From: Treponema sp.
GTDB lineage: Bacteria > Spirochaetota > Spirochaetia > Treponematales > Breznakiellaceae
Assembly: GCA_031276615.1 (NCBI GenBank)
Contig: JAISND010000104.1
Coordinates: 1 to 21,166, forward strand
Length of the DNA: 21,166 nt
Direction: 5' to 3'
Numbering within the stretch: position 1 is the stretch's first letter; the number at the start of each line of letters is the position of its first letter. Both the position numbers and the translations under genes were made by a program. The notes beneath the pieces are model-generated. The model was not told where the DNA came from, did no database searches, and worked only from the letters and a program-made list of their open reading frames with translations. This document shows, one piece after another, positions 5,815 to 12,491 of this stretch.

Positions 5815-7606
5815 TACTTATAAAGACTGGGGTATTAAACCGGATTTTCGGATAAACCACCGGTATAGCCGGTGGCTTGCGAAAATATACCCAACCTGCC
5901 AACCCGCTTCTTTCCGCTTCCGCGGTGAAGATATCGTAGGGATCCTCACCCAGACGGCGGTGCTGGATTGCTTCCAGAACGTGCACCGCATCGACAGGTT
6001 CACTGCCCTCCAGATCGGCAATGGTACGGGCAAGGCGGAGTATGCCGTGACAGGCCCTTCCGGAAAGGGCCAGCCTGGTTATGGCCCTGCGAAAGGCGGC
6101 TTCGGCGCGGGCGCTGAGGGGACAGCAGGAATCGATAAGGCCGGCCGGGATCAGCGCGTTGCGGCGAATGTTCGTTCCCCGCAGACGCCGCCGCTGTATG
6201 TCTACGGCCTTTTCAACCCGGCGGGCAATTTCGGCGCTGCCTTCCCCGGCGGGAAGGCTCATATCACCGGCCGCGGGCGGAAGAACGGCGACCCGCAGTT
6301 CCACCCGGTCAAGCAGGGCCGCGCCAAACCTGCGCCAGTAGCGCTGAATCTCCTCGGGGGAACAGAAGCAGCCCCGGCCGGCGGCTGTTCCGTCCCTTGC
6401 CGGAATTCCCTCCGTATCCGCCGCGCCGCCTGTGCCGCCCGCGTCCCCCGGCTCCCGCATGCCCAGCCTGCCGCAGGGACAGGAATTTGCCGCAAGGATA
6501 AGCTGAAATTCCGCGGGCAGCCGCACCGGGCCCTCGGCGCGGACTATACTAATCACCCTGTCCTCAAGAGGTTCGCGCAGGGCCTGAAGCACGTTGGACT
6601 TGAACTCCGGCGCCTCATCAAGAAAGAGCACCCCGTAATGGGCAAGGCTGATCTCGCCGGGACGCACGGTCTTGCCGCCGCCGAGGATGCCCTCGGCGCT
6701 GGAAGAATGATGGGGCGCGCGGAAAGGCGGACGGGTGATAAGGCCGCCGGCGAAGGCCGCCGGTCCGCCGCCAAAGGCGCCCGCCAGACTGTAGAGCCGG
6801 GTCACCTCTACCGCTTCTTCGGGACTCAGGGGCGCCATTATTGAAGGCACGCGCCGGGCAAGCATGGTTTTCCCGGCGCCCGGCGGCCCGAACACAAGGA
6901 GGTTGTGTCCCCCGGCGGCGGCTATTTCCAGGGCGCGCTTGTAACGCCGCTGCCCCCGCACATCGGCAAAGTCGCCGGCAGCCGCGTCCGGCGCGGCCGC
7001 GGCGCTTGCATGTAACAGGGATCCGGCGGCAAAGCGTCCGCCGTCCTGAACCTCCGAGCGGGGCAGCGCGCCCGTGGTGTCCCTGACAAAAAGGGCGTGT
7101 ACCGCCTCCCGAAGGCTGGCGGCGGCGGTAAAACACGCGCCGGCGGGGCCTTCCCCGGCGGGTTCCGGGCACAGGATTGCCGCTTCCCGCGCGTTTTCTT
7201 CGGGTACGATAAATTCACTTATTCCGTTTTCCAGCCCCGCCGCCACCGCCGCGAGTACGCCCCGCACCGGCCGTATTCTGCCTGAAAGCTCCAGTTCCCC
7301 CATCACAAGCAGATCGCCGGGCGCCGGTGCAATTCCCGCCGCCGCCATTACCGAAAGGGCGATGGGCAGATCCAGGGAGGCCCCGTCTTTCCGCAGGCCC
7401 GCCGGGGCAAGGTTGATCAAAATTCTGTCCGGGGGAAAATCAAAACCCGAATTTCTGAAGGCCGCCCTGACCCGTTCGCGGGCTTCCCGTACCGCGCCCT
7501 CGGCAAGTCCGGTAATATCTATCCCCGGAATTCCCCTCCGGATGTCCGCCTCAACCCGGATAATGACGCCGCCGGCGCCGTAGGGCGCATAGGCCATTAC
7601 GCTCAT
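5795..7606 (-). CDS. comM: ComM/YifB-family AAA+ ATPase (magnesium-chelatase-like)
   Basis: A 603-residue protein, longer than the usual 500 or so. Residues about 5-165 are the N-terminal Lon-protease-like fold domain (GIPGIDITGLAEGAVREARE, INLAPAGLRKDGASLDLPIA). The AAA+ core follows: Walker A GPPGAGKT (240-247), Walker B LFLDE (327-331), the zinc-finger-like CPC (376-378) and CFC (413-415), and LLDRVEL (431-437). The C-terminal helical domain ends near 555. In characterised ComM the protein is a hexameric helicase that aids branch migration during natural transformation; here that role is inferred by family. Two oddities are a Gly/Ala-rich insertion at about 384-410 between the cysteine pairs and an extra 45-residue tail, whose final codons overlap the XRE gene. 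ATG 7606 has AGGAGG just upstream. Confidence 0.93.
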   Translation of the reverse strand: MSVMAYAPYGAGGVIIRVEADIRRGIPGIDITGLAEGAVREARERVRAAFRNSGFDFPPDRILINLAPAGLRKDGASLDLPIALSVMAAAGIAPAPGDLLVMGELELSGRIRPVRGVLAAVAAGLENGISEFIVPEENAREAAILCPEPAGEGPAGACFTAAASLREAVHALFVRDTTGALPRSEVQDGGRFAAGSLLHASAAAAPDAAAGDFADVRGQRRYKRALEIAAAGGHNLLVFGPPGAGKTMLARRVPSIMAPLSPEEAVEVTRLYSLAGAFGGGPAAFAGGLITRPPFRAPHHSSSAEGILGGGKTVRPGEISLAHYGVLFLDEAPEFKSNVLQALREPLEDRVISIVRAEGPVRLPAEFQLILAANSCPCGRLGMREPGDAGGTGGAADTEGIPARDGTAAGRGCFCSPEEIQRYWRRFGAALLDRVELRVAVLPPAAGDMSLPAGEGSAEIARRVEKAVDIQRRRLRGTNIRRNALIPAGLIDSCCPLSARAEAAFRRAITRLALSGRACHGILRLARTIADLEGSEPVDAVHVLEAIQHRRLGEDPYDIFTAEAERSGLAGWVYFRKPPAIPVVYPKIRFNTPVFISIISIHF

Positions 7607-8059
7607 AATTCCTCCTGCGGCATTAATGGCGCGGCCGTGTACGGCGCTTCGGTTTTCCGGAAAATATTGGCTTATGCCCCGCTGCCTGCGCGCCGGGAAG
7701 GCATGAAACCCGAATATGAAACCTTAAAGGCAACACGGCGGGAGTGTTGCTCACACCCCTGACAAAAAAAACCCGGCGCCATAGATACGCTTGACTTGGG
7801 GCATCTTTGCCCTCTTTCAAACTTTTTTCCCCGTCCGCCGTGATTTCCCTCAAATGCGCCTGCCCTGCCGGAATACCAGAGGCTTGTTGACTTCCTCCGG
7901 TTCGTATTGTAGCCTCTTCCTGTTCATTGTTGGCCGGCAGAAGCCTGGTGAAAATTTGAAGCAAAAGGCTGCACCGCAGGCGCAATTGACCGGGTGGGCG
8001 TACGGTTTTTTGGGCTACAGCCTACTCCATGCCAGAGCGTGCGTAAAAAACATTCACGA

Positions 8060-8094
8060 CCGTCCAGCCCCCGGACGGGCAATTGCGCCCGGGG
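8060..8094 (+). repeat. Overlapping, mutually exclusive GC-rich stems upstream of aroA
   Basis: CCGTCC (8060-8065) can pair with GGACGG (8073-8078) across a 7-nt loop. CCCCGG (8069-8074) can instead pair with CCGGGG (8089-8094), and GGGC (8077-8080) with GCCC (8087-8090). Only one arrangement can form at a time. No T-tract follows, so a classical attenuator is not supported, and GC-rich DNA gives such pairs by chance. Confidence 0.3.
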
Positions 8095-8144
8095 CAGAGT
8101 ATATTGATTTAAGTATTTCAGGCTTATGTTTTTGCCGGAACACT

Positions 8145-8153
8145 GGAGGAGGG
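8145..8153 (+). promoter_or_regulatory. Strong Shine-Dalgarno site upstream of the short ORF before aroA
   Basis: GGAGGAGGG lies 7 nt before the ATG at 8161. It is among the strongest ribosome sites in the window, yet it serves a 31-codon ORF, while aroA downstream has none. Confidence 0.5.
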
Positions 8154-8160
8154 CATCAGG

Positions 8161-8253
8161 ATGGCGGAAGAGGTGGTGGACGGGTTTACGCGGGATGTAC
8201 CGGCTTTGCCGGGGCGCCCTGCCCTATTCCCCCATCCCCTGTTATTCGGCTAA
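8161..8253 (+). CDS. Putative 30-residue upstream ORF, in frame with aroA
   Basis: ATG GCG GAA to TAA encodes 30 residues, starting MAEEVVDGFTRDVPALPGR and ending PLLFG. I recognise no family, and it lacks the aromatic runs of a classical attenuator peptide (three Phe only). It is listed because of the GGAGGAGGG site 7 nt upstream and because its stop sits 9 nt before the aroA ATG in the same frame. Translation of it could load ribosomes onto aroA by termination-reinitiation. Alternatives are a non-functional relic of an N-terminal extension of AroA, or a chance ORF. Confidence 0.35.
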   Translation: MAEEVVDGFTRDVPALPGRPALFPHPLLFG

Positions 8254-8262
8254 TCTGACACC

Positions 8263-9675
8263 ATGCGCGCAATCATCAAACCCCACAAATTCTCGGGCGC
8301 CGTGCGGATTCCCGCTTCCAAGTCCCATACCATCCGGCAGCTTCTCATTGCCGCGCTTGCGGACGGCGTTTCCGGGATTCGCTACCCCCTGGATTCGCTT
8401 GACGCCCAATCCTGCGCGGGGGCATGCCGCGCGCTGGGCGCGGACATCGAGGAACACCGCGCGGCTGATCCCCTCTGCCCCAATCCCGCCGGCCCGGACG
8501 GAAACAGGCTTGTCGCATATACGGTACGCGGATGCGGCGGCAGGCTCCCGCCGCGTGCCGGCGCGCAAAACGCGGCCCCGCGGCCCATCCCCGTTGATGT
8601 GGGCAACTCCGGCACCACCCTCTACCTTGCCCTTGCGGCGGCAGCCCTGGACTCACGGGCCTTTGTGTTTGACGGCGACGAGCAGATAAGGCGCCGCGGC
8701 GCCGGCCCCCTGCTTGAGGCCCTTGCCGCTCTCGGCGTCAGGGCGGAATCGAAGGACAGCAGGGGCTGTGCCCCCATTACCATTCAGGGGCCCTGGAAGG
8801 GCGGCCGGGCGCGCGTCTCCTGCCCCACAAGCCAGTACCTTTCGGCGCTGCTCATCGCCGCCCCGCTTGCGCCCGCCGGGGTCGTCACCGAAATTGACGT
8901 GCCCCTGCTCAACGAAAAGCCGTATATCGAAATGACCCTTTCCTATCTTAAAGCCCAGGGCGTTCACTGCGAAGCCGCCCCCGATTTTTCCCGTTTTGTC
9001 ATTCCCGGCGGCGCCGTGTATAAACCCGTCTCCGCTTATTCGCCCGGCGATTTTTCCTCGGCAGCCTTTCCCGGCTGCGCCGCGGCCCTTACAGGCGGCC
9101 CGGTCACTCTTTTCGGCCTTGATCCGGAGGACACCCAGGGGGACAAGGCCTATTTTGACATGCTGGGCCGAATGGGCTGCAAAGTTGAATGGAAGCGGCT
9201 TTCCGGCGAAGAACACGCGGCAGGCGGCGCGGCAGGCTGGGCGCTTGCCGTTTCCCGCGACGGCCCCCTGCGGGGCGGCGTATTCGCCCTTAACGCCACG
9301 CCGGACATGCTCCCCGCGGCCGCCGTCACCGCCGCCTGCGCCGAAGGGGATACCGCCCTTGTCAATGTCGCCCACGCCCGCATAAAGGAAACCGACCGCA
9401 TAGCGGTGATGGCGGAAGAACTGGGAAAACTGGGCGTGGACTGCACCGAGCGCCCCGACGGCCTTGTTGTCCACGGCAGGGCCGGGCCGGGGAAAGGCGG
9501 GGCAGGCAAGGCTCCTTTCAGGGGCGGCGTCATTGACGGCCACGGCGATCACCGCGTTGTCATGGCCTTCGCCGCGGCTGCCCTTGCGGCGGAAGCTCCT
9601 GTTGAAATAGAAGGCGCCGAAAGCGCGGCGGTTACCTATCCGGGCTTTCTTGAACTGCTGGGCGCAAGGATGTGA
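8263..9675 (+). CDS. aroA: 3-phosphoshikimate 1-carboxyvinyltransferase (EPSP synthase)
   Basis: A 470-residue enzyme, slightly longer than the usual 430-450, catalysing PEP plus shikimate-3-phosphate to EPSP, the sixth step of the cytosolic shikimate pathway. Motifs in order: IPASKSHTIR (Lys20, Ser21, Arg25), GNSGTT (114-119), DGDEQIRRR (137-145), SQYLSALL (190-197), TPDMLPAAAV with catalytic Asp348, KETDRI (375-380) and DGHGDHRVVMAF (425-436). The inverse alpha-beta prisms repeat is complete. Insertions lie at about 62-108 and 312-325. Odd: the loop after GNSGTT reads LYLAL, where the family usually has an Arg (TTxRL or TAMRPL). ATG 8263 has no visible ribosome site; a short in-frame ORF ends 9 nt upstream. 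No other shikimate gene is nearby. Confidence 0.95.
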   Translation: MRAIIKPHKFSGAVRIPASKSHTIRQLLIAALADGVSGIRYPLDSLDAQSCAGACRALGADIEEHRAADPLCPNPAGPDGNRLVAYTVRGCGGRLPPRAGAQNAAPRPIPVDVGNSGTTLYLALAAAALDSRAFVFDGDEQIRRRGAGPLLEALAALGVRAESKDSRGCAPITIQGPWKGGRARVSCPTSQYLSALLIAAPLAPAGVVTEIDVPLLNEKPYIEMTLSYLKAQGVHCEAAPDFSRFVIPGGAVYKPVSAYSPGDFSSAAFPGCAAALTGGPVTLFGLDPEDTQGDKAYFDMLGRMGCKVEWKRLSGEEHAAGGAAGWALAVSRDGPLRGGVFALNATPDMLPAAAVTAACAEGDTALVNVAHARIKETDRIAVMAEELGKLGVDCTERPDGLVVHGRAGPGKGGAGKAPFRGGVIDGHGDHRVVMAFAAAALAAEAPVEIEGAESAAVTYPGFLELLGARM

Positions 9676-9678
9676 GCT

Positions 9679-9705
9679 TGTTCCGAAAACTGAAGTTTTG
9701 GAACA
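9679..9705 (+). terminator. Stable hairpin after aroA (possible terminator)
   Basis: TGTTCC and AAAAC pair with GTTTT and GGAACA: an 11-bp stem with one bulged G (9685) and a TGAA loop, starting 3 nt after the aroA stop. The nearest T-run (9723-9728) is 17 nt downstream, too far for a classic terminator, so it may instead protect the 3' end of the transcript. Confidence 0.45.
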
Positions 9706-9780
9706 GCCTTATGAACAAAAACTTTTTTGCCGGAACACCGATATACACAGGGCCGGCGATAATGTAGTATACTTTCACCG

Positions 9781-9786
9781 TATAAT
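9781..9786 (+). promoter_or_regulatory. TATAAT -10-like element abutting the trkA start
   Basis: TATAAT ends 4 nt before the trkA ATG (9791). If used, transcription would begin at or next to the start codon, giving a leaderless or nearly leaderless mRNA, in keeping with the absence of any Shine-Dalgarno. TATACT at 9768-9773 is an alternative -10. No good -35 is visible for either. Confidence 0.3.
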
Positions 9787-9790
9787 CATC

Positions 9791-11242
9791 ATGCGTATCG
9801 TTATTGTAGGGGCCGGCATGGTCGGTACCCAGCTTGCAAAGCACCTCATTCAGGAAAAACACAACGTTTCTATTATAGAATCCAACGAGGAACGGGCCCG
9901 CCACGCTTCCAACCGTATCGACTGTCTGGTGATTCACAACGAAGGAAACAGCATCAAATCCCTTGAAGAAGCGGGCATAGCAAAGGCGGACGCGCTGGTC
10001 AGCGTCACCGATTCGGACGAAGTCAACATGATCATCTGCGGTCTTGCCGCCTCACACTACCCGGATGTGCTGAAAATAGCGCGGGTCAGAAACGACGATT
10101 ACATGCACCTGAGCCTGTCCGGAGATCACCGGGCGCTCGGAATCGACCATTTTGTCCACCCCGGCATGGAAGTCGCCCGTTCAATCATAAACGCCATAGA
10201 ACACGGCGCCCTGGGGGATGTTATCGCCTTTTCAGACACCCCCTACGAACTGGGTTCCATTCATATAGGAAGGGGAAGCGCCTTTGACGGCCTCGGCCTG
10301 AAAGACTATCACAGCCTGGTAAAAACCGAAAGCCTGGTTACCCTGGTTGAACGCGGCGGGGAACTCCTGCTTCCCTCGGGTTCCACGGTGCTTGCCGAAG
10401 GAGACAGGGCCTACATCCTTGCCAACGGAAAGGAACTGCCCCGGATTTTCGGCTTCGCGGGAAGTACCGAAAGGCCCCTCCGTAAAATCGGCATAGTGGG
10501 CGGCGGCAAGATTGGTTCCCTCATCATTGAAGGGCTGCTGGATCAGCAGGATCTGTTCGGCAGGCGGGCCGAAGGGTCAGAGCGTGCCGCGAATAAAAAA
10601 CACAACTTCCTTTTCCCCCTGCTTAAAATCCTGATGCCCCGGAACAGCAGACGGATCGTAATCATCGAACAGGATTACCGCCTCTGCAAGGATCTGGCAG
10701 CCCGTTATCCGGAAACGCTGGTACTGAACGAGGATATTTCCGATGAAAGTTTTGTCAACGAGGAGCAGCTTGACGATCTTGATCTCCTTGTCACCACCAC
10801 CAACAACCAGGAGCTTAACATCATCACCGCGGTATACCTGAAATCGCGGGGCATAGACAGGGCAATCGCCATGGTTACCGGTTCCGGCTACGCCGCCATG
10901 GCCCGGCAGCTTGGGGTGGACGTGGTAATTCCCGTGAAGTCGGTGGTGGTGGATTCGATTCTTTCCCACCTCATGGGCAGCGGGGTAAAAGAGGTCCACC
11001 ACGTCGGAGACGGTACGGTGGATATAATGGAAGTTGAAATCGAAAAAGAAGCGCCGATAGCCGACCGGCCGATAGCCGAATTCAGGCTTTCCGCCGGAGG
11101 GCTGGTCATGCTGGTAAACCGCGGCGGCCATTCCTTCATTCCCCGGGGGGACTACGTGTTCAATTCCGGCGATCATATCGTGCTTATTGCGAAAACCGGC
11201 AGCCAGGCGGAAATTGAAAGACACTTCGGCGCCGCGCCATGA
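9791..11242 (+). CDS. trkA: Trk system potassium uptake regulatory protein TrkA
   Basis: A 483-residue cytosolic gating subunit of the Trk potassium importer, made of two tandem RCK units. Unit 1 has a Rossmann domain starting MRIVIVGAGMVG (dinucleotide motif 7-12, acidic Glu30 at the end of beta2), followed by a TrkA-C domain (about 140-220). Unit 2 starts RKIGIVGGGKIG (motif 237-242) and ends with a second TrkA-C domain (about 405-480). NAD(H) or ATP/ADP binding controls the membrane channel in characterised TrkA. Unit 2 has an unusual basic insertion of about 30 residues (250-285) before strand beta2 (RRIVIIEQD). ATG 9791 is chosen because the Rossmann strand begins there; the frame is open further 5' but only inside aroA. 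There is no visible ribosome site. The stop overlaps the first trkH by ATGA. Confidence 0.95.
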   Translation: MRIVIVGAGMVGTQLAKHLIQEKHNVSIIESNEERARHASNRIDCLVIHNEGNSIKSLEEAGIAKADALVSVTDSDEVNMIICGLAASHYPDVLKIARVRNDDYMHLSLSGDHRALGIDHFVHPGMEVARSIINAIEHGALGDVIAFSDTPYELGSIHIGRGSAFDGLGLKDYHSLVKTESLVTLVERGGELLLPSGSTVLAEGDRAYILANGKELPRIFGFAGSTERPLRKIGIVGGGKIGSLIIEGLLDQQDLFGRRAEGSERAANKKHNFLFPLLKILMPRNSRRIVIIEQDYRLCKDLAARYPETLVLNEDISDESFVNEEQLDDLDLLVTTTNNQELNIITAVYLKSRGIDRAIAMVTGSGYAAMARQLGVDVVIPVKSVVVDSILSHLMGSGVKEVHHVGDGTVDIMEVEIEKEAPIADRPIAEFRLSAGGLVMLVNRGGHSFIPRGDYVFNSGDHIVLIAKTGSQAEIERHFGAAP

Positions 11243-12483
11243 AGGCATTTCTGTCTGTTTTTTTGGCCTGGATTCTCGTCTGTCTTTTGGGCGCCCTTCC
11301 CTATTTTTTTTCCGGGTATATCCCTGATTTTACCGATGCGGTTTTTGAAAGCGTCTCCGGTTTTACCACAACCGGCGCGACGACACTTGCCGACATTGAG
11401 GCCCTGCCGGGGGCGCTGCTTTTCTGGCGTGCCCTGACCCATTGGCTCGGCGGCATGGGGATCGTGGTGCTTACCGTAGCCCTGTTCCCCCTCCCCGGCG
11501 CCGGCGGCTTCCAGCTGCTCAAGGCGGAAGCGCCGGGTCCCGAGGTGGATAAAATCGTCCCCAAAATCACCGACACCGCCCGCATACTCTGGCTGCTTTA
11601 CGTCATCCTTACCGCGGCCCAGATCCTCCTGCTCATGGTTTTCGGCATGGACTGGTTTGACGCGGTGGTTCATTCCTTTTCAACCGTGGCAACCGGCGGA
11701 TTTAGTTCCCGCAATGAAAGCATCGCCTTCTACCATTCTCCCGGCATAGAATGGGTCTGCGTCATCTTCATGCTTCTTGGGGGGTACAACTACACCCTCA
11801 TGTACCAGGCGCTGCGGGGCAGGCTGAGGGATGTTTTTTACAACAGCGAGGCCAGGGCATACGGCGCCATTGTGCTTGTTTCGGTGATCATCATAACCGC
11901 GTCAATACTTCCCCAAAGCCCCTCGCCGGAAAGCGCCCTGCGGATGGCGTTTTTCAATACCGCCACAATACTGAGCACCACCGGCCTTTTCAACGCCGAT
12001 TACGGCCTCTGGCCGCCTCTGGCCCGGAGCGTGCTTTTTTTCCTTGCGTTTATAGGCGGCTGCTCCGGCTCCACGGCGGGCGGCATTAAAGTTATACGCC
12101 ATTTGATTCTGTGGAAGCAGACGGGCAGCGAGATGAAGCGGATCATCTACCCCAGGGGGGTCTTTAGCATTCAACTGAACGGAAAATCCGGCAAAAAGGA
12201 AGTGGTCTACGGAGCAGCGGGTTTTGTGTTTCTCTATCTTGTCACCCTCTTTGCCACGGCCCTTTTGGTCAGCAGCTCGGGGGCGGATGTTTTTCTTTCG
12301 CTTAACACCGCCCTCATTACCCAGGGGAATATCGGCCTTGGTCCCGGAACACTCGGCCCCTTCAATTCCTTCCCCGCGTTCCCCGCCTATGTTAAATGGG
12401 GCCTCTGCGTCACGATGATTCTGGGGCGGCTCGAACTTCAGACCGTGCTGGTAATCTTTACCCGCGGTTTCTGGCGGCGGTAG
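11239..12483 (+). CDS. trkH: Trk potassium channel subunit TrkH, short paralogue (first copy)
   Basis: A 414-residue polytopic membrane protein with four M1-P-M2-type repeats. The pore loops, with their filter glycines, are visible: SGFTTTGATT (40-49), STVATGGFSS (148-157), ATILSTTGLFN (242-252) and ALITQGNIGLG (358-368). The conserved GGCSGSTAGGIKVIR (273-287) is the intramembrane gate loop segment. It moves potassium across the inner membrane together with TrkA. Compared with the next gene it lacks about 75 N-terminal residues: its first helix (FLSVFLAWILVCLLGALPYF) aligns with residue 77 onward of the second copy, so the two extra N-terminal helices are missing, as in KtrB-like proteins. 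The ATG is fixed by the 4-nt ATGA overlap with trkA, implying coupled translation. Confidence 0.93.
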   Translation: MKAFLSVFLAWILVCLLGALPYFFSGYIPDFTDAVFESVSGFTTTGATTLADIEALPGALLFWRALTHWLGGMGIVVLTVALFPLPGAGGFQLLKAEAPGPEVDKIVPKITDTARILWLLYVILTAAQILLLMVFGMDWFDAVVHSFSTVATGGFSSRNESIAFYHSPGIEWVCVIFMLLGGYNYTLMYQALRGRLRDVFYNSEARAYGAIVLVSVIIITASILPQSPSPESALRMAFFNTATILSTTGLFNADYGLWPPLARSVLFFLAFIGGCSGSTAGGIKVIRHLILWKQTGSEMKRIIYPRGVFSIQLNGKSGKKEVVYGAAGFVFLYLVTLFATALLVSSSGADVFLSLNTALITQGNIGLGPGTLGPFNSFPAFPAYVKWGLCVTMILGRLELQTVLVIFTRGFWRR

Positions 12484-12491
12484 GGCGGAGA

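Larger units (their letters stand above)
7607..8160. other. Long gene-poor interval upstream of comM and aroA
   Basis: About 550 bp without a believable gene: open frames exist on both strands but their proteins are compositionally odd and match nothing I recognise. Structures seen are a perfect hairpin at 7730-7750 (GCAACAC, 7-nt loop, GTGTTGC) and a cluster of overlapping GC-rich stems at 8060-8094. It should hold the comM promoter on the minus strand and the aroA promoter on the plus strand, but I see no convincing -35/-10 pair for either. Confidence 0.5.

Noticed and set aside
5774..6844. 356-residue open frame opposite comM
   Set aside because: It lies wholly antisense to conserved ComM motifs (zinc cysteines, Walker B) and has no ribosome site or recognisable domain.
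7730..7750. Hairpin considered as a terminator on either strand
   Set aside because: No T-run follows it on either strand at the right distance.
7623..7985. 120-codon minus-strand frame upstream of comM
   Set aside because: The product is compositionally unlike its neighbours' proteins, with no start signal and no family.
7791..8258. 155-codon open frame in the gap before aroA
   Set aside because: No ribosome site, odd composition and no recognisable domain; it overlaps the better-supported short ORF in another frame.
8653..9552. 299-residue open frame antisense to aroA
   Set aside because: The aroA strand carries all the EPSP synthase motifs; the antisense product is Gly/Arg-rich and unsupported.
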